64,000 bases of DNA from assembly GCF_030158815.1 (NCBI RefSeq), contig NZ_BPFZ01000006.1, positions 1 to 64,000 of the forward strand. Reading direction: 5' to 3'. Under the pieces are notes generated by a model. The model saw only the letters and a list, made by a program, of their open reading frames with translations. It had not been told where the DNA came from and did not search any database. The DNA is from Candidatus Phycosocius spiralis. Its GTDB lineage: Bacteria; Pseudomonadota; Alphaproteobacteria; Caulobacterales; Aquidulcibacteraceae. The position numbers were made by a program, and so were the translations under genes. Shown here in pieces: positions 17,941-26,933 of this stretch; position 1 is the stretch's first letter; each line of letters opens with the position of its first letter.

Positions 17941-18654
17941 TCAACCTCCTCGATGATAGCGGCCGTTATATAGCGGCGTTCTGATTGCATGAATGCCGCC
18001 TCCATTTAAGCACTCTGAATAGCGATCCATGGCGGTAGCTTCGCATATCTTGAATATTTTCGACTCTTCGCCATTTCGACGCCCAAATTGCTTCGCTGTC
18101 CGAGAACAAGTTTTCAAGTCATTGTTCAGGTTAATGTCGCACTGGCGATTTACCCCGTCACTCTCACTCGCTCTTAAATTCACAGAAGGACTTGACCGGC
18201 GCCGCGTAACCGCCCCGCCTCTGCGCGCTGGCAGCGAACCAACCGTCGGCTTTTGGTACGGAATGTGCAAAAAGGGCGTCTTGGATTGGCCTGATACTTC
18301 TGCCGCATAGGTTCCTGCGGCGCGCTGTATCCCAACGGCTCCAGCAATCAACGGCAATGAAACGCGCGACGCGGCACGCGGTATATTCCCCAAAGTTTGG
18401 GGCGGTCGCGCTTTTGGCGGCGGCGGCGCAGGTGGCGGTGGCGGCTTTCGAGCGCGGGCGCTTTGGCCAGACCCGCCGCCCGTATTCGTCCATTGACCCC
18501 CGGTTGGTGTGCCTTGAGGCGCACGGGGTTGGTTGGGGTCAAACTTGACCTCGGTTGCGCTTAGGCGTTGCCTAAGCGCCATCTTAACCTCGGCGATGGC
18601 GCAGCGAGCGTCCTGCAAATCGTCGCGCATTTGTTTTAGTTTGTCGAAAGTCAT
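17941..18654 (-). CDS. Linker-rich protein with a GTPTGGQW motif and two CX10C pairs; possible effector
   Basis: A 237-residue protein of unrecognised family. The ATG at 18654 has GAGAGG upstream; a GTG two codons earlier is possible. In order: a charged helix (residues 1-32), the motif FDPNQPRAPQGTPTGGQW (38-55), a Gly/Ser then Pro-rich linker (58-87), a short hydrophobic patch (LPLIAGAVGI), a basic Arg/Ser-rich segment, and a C-terminal domain with four cysteines as two CX10C pairs (about 172/183 and 204/215). No Sec signal or membrane helix is seen. It is followed 2 bp later by three tandem paralogues. The modular linker plus compact tail resembles delivered toxins; a structural role cannot be excluded. 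Confidence 0.65.
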   Translation of the reverse strand: MTFDKLKQMRDDLQDARCAIAEVKMALRQRLSATEVKFDPNQPRAPQGTPTGGQWTNTGGGSGQSARARKPPPPPAPPPPKARPPQTLGNIPRAASRVSLPLIAGAVGIQRAAGTYAAEVSGQSKTPFLHIPYQKPTVGSLPARRGGAVTRRRSSPSVNLRASESDGVNRQCDINLNNDLKTCSRTAKQFGRRNGEESKIFKICEATAMDRYSECLNGGGIHAIRTPLYNGRYHRGG

Positions 18655-18832
18655 GTCCACTGGCCTCTCAAGCCCGCTTTGGCGGTTGAGAAGCTAGGTT
18701 AAGCGTGAATGAAAGAGCCGAGGATAATGCGAGGCTTATTCACACTCTCAATCAAGCCCTTGCTGCTAGGCGGGGCTTACCGAAATGACATGAGGTCTAG
18801 GTATCCTGTTCTACGACAACAGGAAAGCGACC

Positions 18833-21508
18833 CTATAAACTGCGTTTGATAATCTGGACGTCAAAGCACTCAATCAAATCGCCTTCGCGCAGATCTTGAT
18901 AGCCTTCAAACGCCATACCGCACTCTTGGCCTGCCGTCACTTCGGCGACTTCGTCTTTAAAGCGCTTCAGGGTTGAGAGCTTGCCTTCGTGAATGACCAC
19001 ATCATCGCGCAACAAGCGCACGCCACAGCCGCGCTTGATATTGCCTTCATTGATCTTACAGCCTGCTATCTTGCCGACTTTGGTGATGTTGAACACTTGT
19101 AGGATCTGGGCATAGCCCAAGAAGGATTCCTTGCGCTCTGGTTCCAACATGCCCGATAGAATGTCTTTCACATCATCGAGCAAATTATAGATGATCGAAT
19201 AATAGCGGATTTCAACGCCTTCATGCTCAGCCAAATCGCGCACTTGCTTGGGCGCACGTGTGTTAAAGGCCAAAATTGGCGCACCAGAGGATTTTGCCAA
19301 TAGAACGTCACTTTCGGTGATCCCGCCAACGGCTTGATGGATCACTTTGGCGCGCACTTCATCGGTGGCTAGTCTCTCAAGCGCCGCGGTAATGGCTTCT
19401 GCAGAGCCGCCAACATCGGCTTTAACGATCAGTGGGAATTCCTTGACTTCGGCGTCTTTAATCCGCGCCAACATGGCTTCAAGGCCAGAGCGCGCGGTTT
19501 GGCGCACGACGATTTTTTCCCGCTTCATACGAATGCGGTAATCGGTCACTTCTCGCGCGCGCGCTTCGTTTTCAACCACAACCATAATGTCGCCAGGCTC
19601 AGGCGTGCCGTCGAGACCTAAAATCTCAACCGGCTGGCTTGGGCCTGCTGATTGCAGCGATTGCCCGCGTTCATCGGTCAAGGCGCGTACACGACCCCAT
19701 TGCGAGCCCGCAACCACTAAATCGCCGCGCTTTAACGTGCCGCGCTGAACCAGAACGGTGGCGACGGAGCCACGACCCCTGTCCAATTTAGCTTCAATCA
19801 CAGTACCTTCGGCGGCACGGTCAGGATTGGCGCGCAGGTCCAACACTTCTGATTGCAGCAAAATGCTTTCCAGCAGAGTATTCAAATTTGTACCCTCTTT
19901 TGCCGAAACAGGCACCCATAAAGTGTCGCCACCGACCGCTTCGGTCAGAACTTCATATTGGAGGAGCTCATTGAGCACTTTTTGTGGATTGGCTTCAGGC
20001 TTATCAATTTTATTGACCGCCACGATGAGGGGAACTCCCGCCGCCTTGGCGTGGCTGATGGCTTCCACCGTTTGGGGCATAACCCCGTCATCTGCGGCGA
20101 CTACAAGCACAACAACATCGGTAATGCCAGCGCCTCGAGCCCGCATGCTGGAGAAAGCGGCGTGGCCTGGAGTATCCAAGAAGGTCACACGGTCGCCGCC
20201 CTCAAGACGCACTTGATAAGCACCAATATGCTGCGTGATGCCCCCGGCTTCACCCTTGACGGTATCGGCCGAACGAATGGCGTCCAAAAGTGAGGTTTTT
20301 CCATGGTCAACGTGGCCCATAATGGTGACAACCGGTGGACGTGGTACTTGGTTGGTATCGGTATCGGCTTCGCCTTCGAGGCCAATTTCAACGTCCGATT
20401 CTGCTACCCGCTTCACGGTATGGCCAAAGTCGGTGACAATCAATTCAGCCGTATCGGCGTCAAGATTATCAGCGCCCTTCATCATCTGACCTTGTTTCAT
20501 CAGATATTTAATGACGTCTGTCAGGCGCTCTGCCATCCGGTTGGCCAATTCCGCCACGGTGATAACTTCAGGAACAATTACTTCGCGCACTTGCTTGGTT
20601 TGTTCTTGGCCTTTAAGCATCCTTAACCGGCGATCACGTTCTTTTTCGCGGGCACGACGCACGGAAGCCAAAGATCTTTGGCGGTCAGAATCATCTCCTA
20701 AAGCCGAAGTGATGGTCAATTTACCCGACCGGCGTTGCTGGGCCCCTTTGGCCCTTGATACCGGAGCCGGACGAACCACCGCCACTTTTTGCCGTTTTAC
20801 CCGCCCACCAAGCTCAGACAATAGATCACCGTCTTCACCCTCTTCGCCTGGTGCGGTTTCGCCATCCCCAACTTCAACAACATCAGATCTCAAAGAGATT
20901 CGTTCATCAGGTTCAAAATCAGGAGCGTTATCGCCAAGAGATTCCACCGTTTCACCAAGGGCTTGGGATCTGCTAGCGCTGACTTCTTGTTGCTCTTGCT
21001 CGATTAGGCGTTTGCGTTGGGCTTCGGCTTCTGCCGCTAGGCGCTCTTCCTCTAAACGACGTCGATCGCCCTCTTCACGGCGCTTGCGCGCTTCGGTTTC
21101 GGCCAATTGTTGTTGGCGACGCGCTTGTTCTTGCTCACGGGCACGCTCCAAAGCAGCTAAGCGAGCTTTCATCTCACTCTCAGACAAACCAAGCGTTTTG
21201 GTTGAACGAGTGGAAGCCTCACGCGGCTCGACTAAATCGCCTTGGGTCACGGCACGGGCTGGATCATCACTCGAAGACGGGGCCGTTGGTCGTATCGGGG
21301 GGGCATAAGCAGGTTTACGGGCAGTACTTGCCCCAGCCGATACAAGCGCTTCACCTGCACCGATTGTGCGTTTTTTCTTGACTTCAACCACCACTTGATT
21401 GGTGCGCCCATGCGAAAAGCTCTGGCGAACCGTGCCAGCGCCCACATTGCGGGAAAGTGTTAAAGGCTTACGCCCGCCTGAATTGTCGTTGTCTTTACCG
21501 TCGCTCAT
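18833..21508 (-). CDS. infB: Translation initiation factor IF-2
   Basis: An 891-residue GTPase that places initiator tRNA on the 30S subunit. The N-terminal half is long, with a Glu/Arg/Gln-rich coiled-coil region typical of alphaproteobacteria, and an IF2_N segment ([20 protein letters not shown]). The G domain has [10 protein letters not shown] (G1), [10 protein letters not shown] (G2), DTPGHAAF (G3) and NKIDKPEAN (G4). Domains II-IV follow, ending [15 protein letters not shown]. Two ATGs lie six bases apart; the second (21508) has the better-spaced AAGGA. A weak hairpin (18805-18823, CCTGTT/AACAGG) lies just after the stop. The four-gene cassette follows instead of rbfA. Confidence 0.97.
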   Translation of the reverse strand: MSDGKDNDNSGGRKPLTLSRNVGAGTVRQSFSHGRTNQVVVEVKKKRTIGAGEALVSAGASTARKPAYAPPIRPTAPSSSDDPARAVTQGDLVEPREASTRSTKTLGLSESEMKARLAALERAREQEQARRQQQLAETEARKRREEGDRRRLEEERLAAEAEAQRKRLIEQEQQEVSASRSQALGETVESLGDNAPDFEPDERISLRSDVVEVGDGETAPGEEGEDGDLLSELGGRVKRQKVAVVRPAPVSRAKGAQQRRSGKLTITSALGDDSDRQRSLASVRRAREKERDRRLRMLKGQEQTKQVREVIVPEVITVAELANRMAERLTDVIKYLMKQGQMMKGADNLDADTAELIVTDFGHTVKRVAESDVEIGLEGEADTDTNQVPRPPVVTIMGHVDHGKTSLLDAIRSADTVKGEAGGITQHIGAYQVRLEGGDRVTFLDTPGHAAFSSMRARGAGITDVVVLVVAADDGVMPQTVEAISHAKAAGVPLIVAVNKIDKPEANPQKVLNELLQYEVLTEAVGGDTLWVPVSAKEGTNLNTLLESILLQSEVLDLRANPDRAAEGTVIEAKLDRGRGSVATVLVQRGTLKRGDLVVAGSQWGRVRALTDERGQSLQSAGPSQPVEILGLDGTPEPGDIMVVVENEARAREVTDYRIRMKREKIVVRQTARSGLEAMLARIKDAEVKEFPLIVKADVGGSAEAITAALERLATDEVRAKVIHQAVGGITESDVLLAKSSGAPILAFNTRAPKQVRDLAEHEGVEIRYYSIIYNLLDDVKDILSGMLEPERKESFLGYAQILQVFNITKVGKIAGCKINEGNIKRGCGVRLLRDDVVIHEGKLSTLKRFKDEVAEVTAGQECGMAFEGYQDLREGDLIECFDVQIIKRSL

Positions 21509-21678
21509 GCTCATCCTTGCGCACGCAGTGGCGCGTCGTAAAAAAATTCAACCGTCCTTAGGTCCGAAACTTGGACCTTTAATCACAAAATCCGCCGAGC
21601 GGGCGGGGTTACCGCCCGGGCGTTCTGTGCCGGTTAGGATCGGCTTTGTCCAAGTCCAAACGTACATGCACCCAACAT

Positions 21679-22308
21679 TTAGGGGCAGTCTTTTGGCCAA
21701 TCATCGGGTACTAATGGAACAAATCCCGCTAGCCTCCTGATGTCTGCCGTCCAGCTATCGGCTAAACGACCTGGCAACAAAACAGCATGTACCACAACAT
21801 CGCGCCCTAACGCCATGCCCATTTCCACCCCAGTGAAACAGCCTACAGTTGGCACCCCACCCCAAGCTAAACAAAGGCCGTCCAATTTCTTGCGCCCGTC
21901 GGCTGCACCATCGCTGGCTTCGAGGCGCCAAGCAGGTTTTTGGGTCACTAAACTAGCACGCACCATGTCATTGCCCAAGACTATGGAGCCAGCCTTGCGC
22001 GCAAACGACAAATGATCAAGACAGCGCCTACGTAGGCCAAGGACGATTGTTTCAATCAAATCCTCAGCGATTTTAACCTCACGCTTAAAGCCGCGAGCAA
22101 ATGCTTTTTTCTTTATCGCCTGCTCAACCGCAGCCAAAGAAGCGCCAACCCAAACGCCACGCCCGGGTGCCTTCGCAGCTGGATCGGGCAAGACCCAGCC
22201 ACCAGGACAGGCAACAAATCGCAACAGCTCTATCTCTGGCAGTGTTTGCCCGCTTGCTATACAGCGCCGGACACGTCCAGCGCCTTCACGACGCTCACTC
22301 TTGTCCAT
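21679..22308 (-). CDS. YlxR (DUF448) - L7Ae-like RNA-binding fusion protein
   Basis: A 209-residue protein combining a YlxR/DUF448 domain (RRCIASGQTLPEIELLRFV, then GRGVWVGAS) with a downstream L7Ae/L30e-like segment (LSFARKAGSIVLGNDMV). This arrangement is common between nusA and infB in alphaproteobacteria. It overlaps nusA by 14 bp, indicating coupled translation. YlxR-type proteins bind RNA and have been linked to RNase P or nucleoid functions in other bacteria; the role here is not established. The C-terminal part (VPLVPDDWPKDCP) is less conserved. Confidence 0.85.
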   Translation of the reverse strand: MDKSERREGAGRVRRCIASGQTLPEIELLRFVACPGGWVLPDPAAKAPGRGVWVGASLAAVEQAIKKKAFARGFKREVKIAEDLIETIVLGLRRRCLDHLSFARKAGSIVLGNDMVRASLVTQKPAWRLEASDGAADGRKKLDGLCLAWGGVPTVGCFTGVEMGMALGRDVVVHAVLLPGRLADSWTADIRRLAGFVPLVPDDWPKDCP

Positions 22309-23905
22309 CGGCGGCTACTTCCGCCTCTTCTAGAACGTCAGCCACGGGTGGCGCTTCAACCCATCCCATTTTGACACGAGCCGCCATAACCAAAGCGTCA
22401 GCATCTTCGACACTCATGCTCATGCCTTCTAAAAGGCCAGGAAAGCGGACCTTCTCGCCGTTTTTGACTTCAAACCATCCGCGTAGATCGTCTGAAACCA
22501 GACCTGCGACATCTTCAACAGTCTTGACCCCGCCTTCACCCAGCTTGATTGCGATTTCTAAAGTTACACCAGGCAAATCCAAGACCGCATCTTCCACGCC
22601 TAAATCAGCGCGCTTTGTGTTCAGCTCAGTTTGAGCACGTTCAATATAATCGCGCGCACGAGCCTGCAACTCGGCCGACACATCTTCATCAAAGCCTTCA
22701 ATTTGCAGGAGTTCACCAAGCTCAACATAAGCAAGCTCTTCAATAGTTTCAAATCCTTCTGAGACTAAAAGGCGTGCCATCATCTCATCGACGTCAATCG
22801 CACCCATGAATAAATCAGTGCGGCTATTGGCTTCTTTTTCGCGGCGCGAACGCTCTTCTTCCTCGGTCAAAATATCAATCGACCAACCGGTGAGCTGGCT
22901 GGCCAGACGAACATTTTGCCCGCGCCGACCAATGGCCAAGCTCAATTGCTCATCTGGCACCACAACTTCAACCCGGTTTTCATCTTCATCGAGCACAACC
23001 TTGGTGACTTCGGCAGGTTGGAGTGCATTCACAATGAAAGTCGCGGGATCAGGTGACCATGGGATAATGTCGATTTTTTCGCCGCCCAATTCGTTAACGA
23101 CTGCTTGAACGCGTGATCCGCGCATCCCAACACACGCCCCCACTGGATCTATGGAATTATCGTGGCTTAAAACCGCGATTTTAGCCCGCGACGATGGGTC
23201 ACGCGCCACTGCTTTGATCTCAATCACGCCGTCATATACTTCAGGAACTTCAGCCTCAAACAGCTTCGCCATAAAGCCTGGATGGGCGCGCGATAGAAAG
23301 ATTTGCGGGCCTTTGGGCTCGCGACGTACGTCATAAATATAGCAACGTACCCTGTCACCCATGTTGAGATTTTCGCGTGGCAAGGTTTGATCGCGACGGA
23401 TAACGCCTTCGCCCCGACCAAGATCGACGATGACATTGCCGTATTCGACGCGCTTTACGATGCCATTGATGATATCACCAACACGGTCCTTATATTCTTC
23501 AAATTGCTTATCACGCTCGGCTTCGCGTACACGCTGGGTGATCACCTGTTTGCCGGTCAAGGACATGACCCGGCCAAAGTCAAACAGGGGCAAATCCTCT
23601 TCAAATACGTGGCCAACCTTAACACTGGGGTCGATGCGTATGGCGACAGAGAGGGGAATTTGCTGATTAGGATTTTCCACCTCATCTTGGGTCGCAACCA
23701 CACGCTGCTTGCGTTTTAACGTCAGTTCACCGGATTTGAGATTGATGCGCGCATCAATTTGATGGTCAGCGCCATATCGCGCGCGCGCAGCCTTGCTGAT
23801 GGCCTCTTCAATTGCCTCAACGACAATGGATTCTTCGATATTTTTTTCGTAGGCAACTGACCGGGCGATGGTCAAAAGTTCAAGCCGGTTGGCAGAGATG
23901 GCCAT
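22295..23905 (-). CDS. nusA: Transcription termination/antitermination factor NusA
   Basis: A 536-residue RNA polymerase-binding factor controlling pausing, termination and rRNA antitermination. It has the N-terminal domain (LLTIARSVAYEKNIEESIVVE), an S1 domain (DIINGIVKRVEYGNVIVDLG), KH1/KH2 (DPVGACVGMRGSRVQAVVNE and LAIGRRGQNVRLASQLTGW), and C-terminal helix-hairpin-helix repeats (LLVSEGFETIEELAYV). It sits in the rimP-nusA-ylxR-infB operon. Confidence 0.97.
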   Translation of the reverse strand: MAISANRLELLTIARSVAYEKNIEESIVVEAIEEAISKAARARYGADHQIDARINLKSGELTLKRKQRVVATQDEVENPNQQIPLSVAIRIDPSVKVGHVFEEDLPLFDFGRVMSLTGKQVITQRVREAERDKQFEEYKDRVGDIINGIVKRVEYGNVIVDLGRGEGVIRRDQTLPRENLNMGDRVRCYIYDVRREPKGPQIFLSRAHPGFMAKLFEAEVPEVYDGVIEIKAVARDPSSRAKIAVLSHDNSIDPVGACVGMRGSRVQAVVNELGGEKIDIIPWSPDPATFIVNALQPAEVTKVVLDEDENRVEVVVPDEQLSLAIGRRGQNVRLASQLTGWSIDILTEEEERSRREKEANSRTDLFMGAIDVDEMMARLLVSEGFETIEELAYVELGELLQIEGFDEDVSAELQARARDYIERAQTELNTKRADLGVEDAVLDLPGVTLEIAIKLGEGGVKTVEDVAGLVSDDLRGWFEVKNGEKVRFPGLLEGMSMSVEDADALVMAARVKMGWVEAPPVADVLEEAEVAADGQE

Positions 23906-23938
23906 GGGTATGTTCCTTCTGAAGCGAATAAATCACTT

Positions 23939-24565
23939 TTATGTTTGATCAGGGTAGGGTTGATCTGGGTCGACATCGGGTAAAGCGTTTAAGGAGACAA
24001 ATTCCACCTGATCATCGTCTAAAGCCTTTTCGAGTTGTTCAAGTTCTCTCTCATCTGCCCCGCGGCGGCTTAGCGATTCACGGATTAGATCATCTGTCAG
24101 CACCAAACGGGCGCTTGCTATCCAATCAAATGGTATCAAAGCAGTATCTTCTTCGCCCTCCAGATTGATGCATACATTGGCGTCTTCAATGCCGGCGAGT
24201 TCGCCTGAAAAGCGCTTGCGCCCATCAATATCGCGATCAAGCTCTAGCTTGGCTTCCCAACCAACCCAACGTTCAAAATCAAGAAACCGCGTCAAAGGCC
24301 GGTCAATACCAGGAGAGGATACTTCGAGTGTATATTCCCCATCTATTGGATCTTCAGCGTCTAGAAGCGGACTCAATCCACGTGACAATTTCTCACAATC
24401 CCGCGAGGACATCCGCCCGTCGGGGCGTTCAGCCATGATTTGAAATGTTTTGCGCCGCGCACCCATCAAACGAATGCGCACGATTTCATAACCCAAATCA
24501 TGGGCAGCAGGCTCAATCAGGGCCAACAGCTTATCTTCATGCGGCGAAGTCGTTCGCACAATCAC
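23939..24565 (-). CDS. rimP: Ribosome maturation factor RimP
   Basis: A 208-residue factor for 30S assembly, first gene of the nusA-infB operon. Conserved elements are [42 protein letters not shown] and [16 protein letters not shown]. Start codons are non-ATG: GTG at 24565 touches the AGAGG, while GTG at 24559 is better spaced, so the protein may be two residues shorter. The C-terminal extension (EREL onward, ending PDQPYPDQT) is acidic. A 15-bp tandem repeat lies just upstream of the start. Confidence 0.94.
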   Translation of the reverse strand: MIVRTTSPHEDKLLALIEPAAHDLGYEIVRIRLMGARRKTFQIMAERPDGRMSSRDCEKLSRGLSPLLDAEDPIDGEYTLEVSSPGIDRPLTRFLDFERWVGWEAKLELDRDIDGRKRFSGELAGIEDANVCINLEGEEDTALIPFDWIASARLVLTDDLIRESLSRRGADERELEQLEKALDDDQVEFVSLNALPDVDPDQPYPDQT

Positions 24566-24571
24566 CTCTTT

Positions 24572-24601
24572 AAGTTATGCCGAGCCAAGTTATGCCGAGC
24601 C
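24572..24601. repeat. Two tandem copies of a 15-bp unit upstream of rimP
   Basis: AAGTTATGCCGAGCC occurs twice in direct succession (24572-24586 and 24587-24601), followed by a partial third AAGCC. It sits 7-36 bp upstream of the rimP start, where operon leader sequence would be. It may be a slippage duplication or a protein-binding repeat; nothing distinguishes these. Confidence 0.85.
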
Positions 24602-24632
24602 AAGCCAAGGTCCGGGAGGATTTTAGACAAAC

Positions 24633-24664
24633 AAAAAGCGGCCCCGGGAACCCGGAGCCGCTTT
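24633..24664 (-). terminator. Strong terminator after the FKBP lipoprotein gene
   Basis: On the minus strand AAAGCGGC-T-CCGGG and CCCGGGGCCGCTTTTT form a long GC stem with a tiny loop and a five-T tail. It terminates the FKBP gene ahead of rimP and, with AAAGCGG on the other side, may work in both directions. Confidence 0.85.
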
Positions 24665-24741
24665 GACTGCAACTGCAATCAAAGTCGATCTAATCAGCTT
24701 TATAAGCCCTCGAAGACCGTTTGTCATTAGCGAATGCTGCG

Positions 24742-25287
24742 CTATTTCGCACCTGGTCCGCTGACGATTTTTTCGAGGCGCATGCGGAAAATCAATAAGG
24801 AATTGGGAGGGATAGGGCCACCACCTTGCGCACCATAACCAATCGCGGGTGGAACCCAAATAGTCCATTCATCACCCGGCCGCATCATTTGCAGGGCTTC
24901 AACCCAAGCTGGAATCAATTGACCCACTGGAAATTCTGCCGCTTCACCGCGTTTAAATGAACTGTCAAACACTTCCCCATTCAAAAGCGTACCTTCATAA
25001 TTGACTTGAACAATGGAGTCTGCGGTCGGTTTGAGGCCGGTTGCGGGCCCCGAGGCTATCACCGCATATTGAAGGCCTGAAGCGGTGGTTATCACCCCAG
25101 GTACCAATTTATTCTTGGCCAAAAAAGCCTCAGCGGCAAACGCATTGGCGTCTTGTAGGGCGCTAGAAGAGTCTTGCGATGGCAGCCCCACCATGACGGA
25201 TTTTTCCTTCGCGGTATCGGCCGGTTTGCATCCAATGATTGCCAAGGATGAGAGAACCGCAAGGGTTAACTGGAACTTTTTCAACAT
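24742..25287 (-). CDS. FKBP-type peptidyl-prolyl isomerase, lipoprotein
   Basis: A 181-residue predicted lipoprotein: the signal sequence MLKKFQLTLAVLSSLAIIGC ends in a lipobox Cys at residue 20. The C-terminal FKBP domain contains VQVNYEGTLLNGEVFDSSF, PAWVEALQMMRPGDEWTIWV, GYGAQGGGPIPPNSLLIF and EKIV, matching the FkpA/Mip family with most substrate-pocket aromatics present. Its expected role is proline isomerisation and chaperoning of envelope proteins in the periplasm. A strong terminator follows. It is transcribed alone ahead of the rimP operon. Confidence 0.92.
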   Translation of the reverse strand: MLKKFQLTLAVLSSLAIIGCKPADTAKEKSVMVGLPSQDSSSALQDANAFAAEAFLAKNKLVPGVITTASGLQYAVIASGPATGLKPTADSIVQVNYEGTLLNGEVFDSSFKRGEAAEFPVGQLIPAWVEALQMMRPGDEWTIWVPPAIGYGAQGGGPIPPNSLLIFRMRLEKIVSGPGAK

Positions 25288-26011
25288 GGTAGGGGTTTCC
25301 TTAGGTTGAGGCTTGTCTCAAAGAAATGGGGCTAACACACACAAAACTTATGGCCAAGCCCCTGGTTGATAGGCCGCGCTTGATAAGTTGATGATTGGAT
25401 AGAAACCACCAAAATCAGGTAGCTTATGATCGTGAGTAACTGCCCGAACAACATTGGATCAATCCATGACTGGCCAGTTGATCCACAAAACCTCTATGGG
25501 CTGCAAGCGCGGCCCATACGATGCGCCACGATAGTCATTTCGTCATGGGCTGGTTTTATCCTCACAGCCCTCATGAGCCTAAAAAAATCATTATCCCCAA
25601 ATTGAAGGCATTTTTCACCCCTAACTATTCCCAATCCCTATCTGCGCATTTTAGCATGTACCGCTTAGGCGGTGCTGGGACTTTGACGAAGATGGCAGGC
25701 TGCCACTGAATTCTGCCAAGCGTGACTGGGCGTTTTGTATCGTCAAGTCCAGCTTTCCTTTGGACAGCTGCCGCCCTAGGTCCACTTCATTTTTACCTAA
25801 AAGACGCGGACTTAATTTCTTGATTTGAACGCACAACTTGGTTCTAAAGAACCAAACGTGCGTCAATGGCTCGAAACGGACATGACCCTTAAAAATCGCG
25901 CAACAATAATGAATTGAGGCCTTTGGGGTAGGGAGGGTCTGCACCACAAGCCGTCCCAGACCTATTCATCTTTAGGTGGAGCCATCCCCGGGCAATCATC
26001 GGGCGCGCCCC
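25288..26011. other. 724-bp intergenic region without a convincing gene
   Basis: Two short overlapping frames (25521-25709 plus, 25651-25947 minus) look random. One notable structure is a hairpin TTGGTTC-TAAA-GAACCAA at 25838-25855, extended after a small internal loop by GCAC/GTGC to 25831-25861. Part of the region must be the promoter and 5' UTR of the FKBP gene and the end of the fur transcript. An unrecognised small RNA is possible but I could not match one. Confidence 0.5.
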
Positions 26012-26443
26012 CTAACCCTCATCCAACGGAACCCCATAAAGCTCAAGGCGATGATCGACGAGGCGATAACCCAATCGGCGCGCGATTTCTTGTTGCAGAC
26101 GCTCGATTTGTGGATCGACAAATTCTAAAACTTGACCGGTCTTCATATCGATCAAGTGGTCATGGTGATCGGCACCCGCCTCTTCATAGCGCGAGCGCCC
26201 ATCGCGGAAGTCATGGCGCTCTAAAATGCCGCTCTCTTCAAACAAGCGCACGGTTCTGTATACGGTTGCAATCGATATGCCCTTATCGACCGCGGCAGCG
26301 CGGCGATGTAATTCTTCGACATCTGGATGATCTTTAGCCTCGGACAAGGTGCGCGCAATAATCCGGCGCTGCTCTGTCATTCTCAGACCTTTTTCCACGC
26401 ACAGGGCTTCAATGCGATCTGCCATTTTGCTTCCATCCGTCAT
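26012..26443 (-). CDS. fur: Fur-family transcriptional regulator
   Basis: A 143-residue metal-responsive repressor. The winged-helix DNA-binding domain includes KGLRMTEQRRIIARTLSEA and GISIATVYRTVRLFEESGI. The metal-sensing half has EEAGADHHDHLIDMKTGQV with its paired histidines. The C-terminal CXXC of zinc-stabilised Fur proteins is missing, as in alphaproteobacterial Fur/Mur proteins, so the ligand may be iron or manganese. The ATG at 26443 lies inside rimI (35-bp overlap); a second ATG at 26425 is possible. The tsaB-rimI-fur order is common in the class. Confidence 0.9.
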   Translation of the reverse strand: MTDGSKMADRIEALCVEKGLRMTEQRRIIARTLSEAKDHPDVEELHRRAAAVDKGISIATVYRTVRLFEESGILERHDFRDGRSRYEEAGADHHDHLIDMKTGQVLEFVDPQIERLQQEIARRLGYRLVDHRLELYGVPLDEG

Positions 26444-26933
26444 ATTGAATTCTATGCGAGTTATGATCGCTTTCGTCTAGCTTTTTCACATCATTTGTAT
26501 CGTCCAATACATATGACAGGATTTTAGCATCCATCGCGTGGCCATTTGGCCGGATATAATATTCCTGTCGCACCCCTACCTGTAGAAACCCGATTTTGCT
26601 ATAAAGGGCACAGGCTGCATGATTATCACAAGCGACCTCTAAGAATATACGCCGAACAGAGTGTTGCGCTAAGGCTGCTAAGATGTGGGCCAATAAGCGG
26701 GTGGCAAGACCATGGCGCTGCCATTGTTGAGCAACGGCCAGCGTCAAAATTTCTGCTTCATCCACACTGGTGCGCACCATAATGAAGGCTTGTATCGGCT
26801 TACCTAGAACGAAGGCCTGTTCGGTGGCAAGAAAGGTCGTAAATGTATCCACCGACCAAGGCACATCAAAACAGCTTCGATGCAATTCAGCCATGGCTGG
26901 CGCATCACTTAAGGTGGCAGCGCGCAGCTCCAT
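26409..26933 (-). CDS. rimI: Ribosomal protein S18 alanine N-acetyltransferase
   Basis: A 174-residue GNAT enzyme acetylating the N-terminus of S18, and possibly other proteins. Acetyl-CoA-binding residues are in QQWQRHGLATRLLAHILAAL, followed by IFLEVACDNHAACALYSKIGF and the conserved terminal Tyr region RQEYYIRPNG. The C-terminal tail (about 25 residues after SYVL) is unusually polar and overlaps fur. The start codon shares one base with the tsaB stop. Confidence 0.9.
   Translation of the reverse strand: MELRAATLSDAPAMAELHRSCFDVPWSVDTFTTFLATEQAFVLGKPIQAFIMVRTSVDEAEILTLAVAQQWQRHGLATRLLAHILAALAQHSVRRIFLEVACDNHAACALYSKIGFLQVGVRQEYYIRPNGHAMDAKILSYVLDDTNDVKKLDESDHNSHRIQYDGWKQNGRSH

Noticed and set aside
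20511-21308. Long plus-strand open frame opposite infB
   Set aside because: Ser/Arg-rich composition is that of an antisense shadow of the Glu/Arg-rich IF-2 N-terminus, with no family signal.
25521-25947. Two short frames in the FKBP-fur gap
   Set aside because: They overlap on opposite strands, lack Shine-Dalgarno sequences and show no motif or coherent composition.
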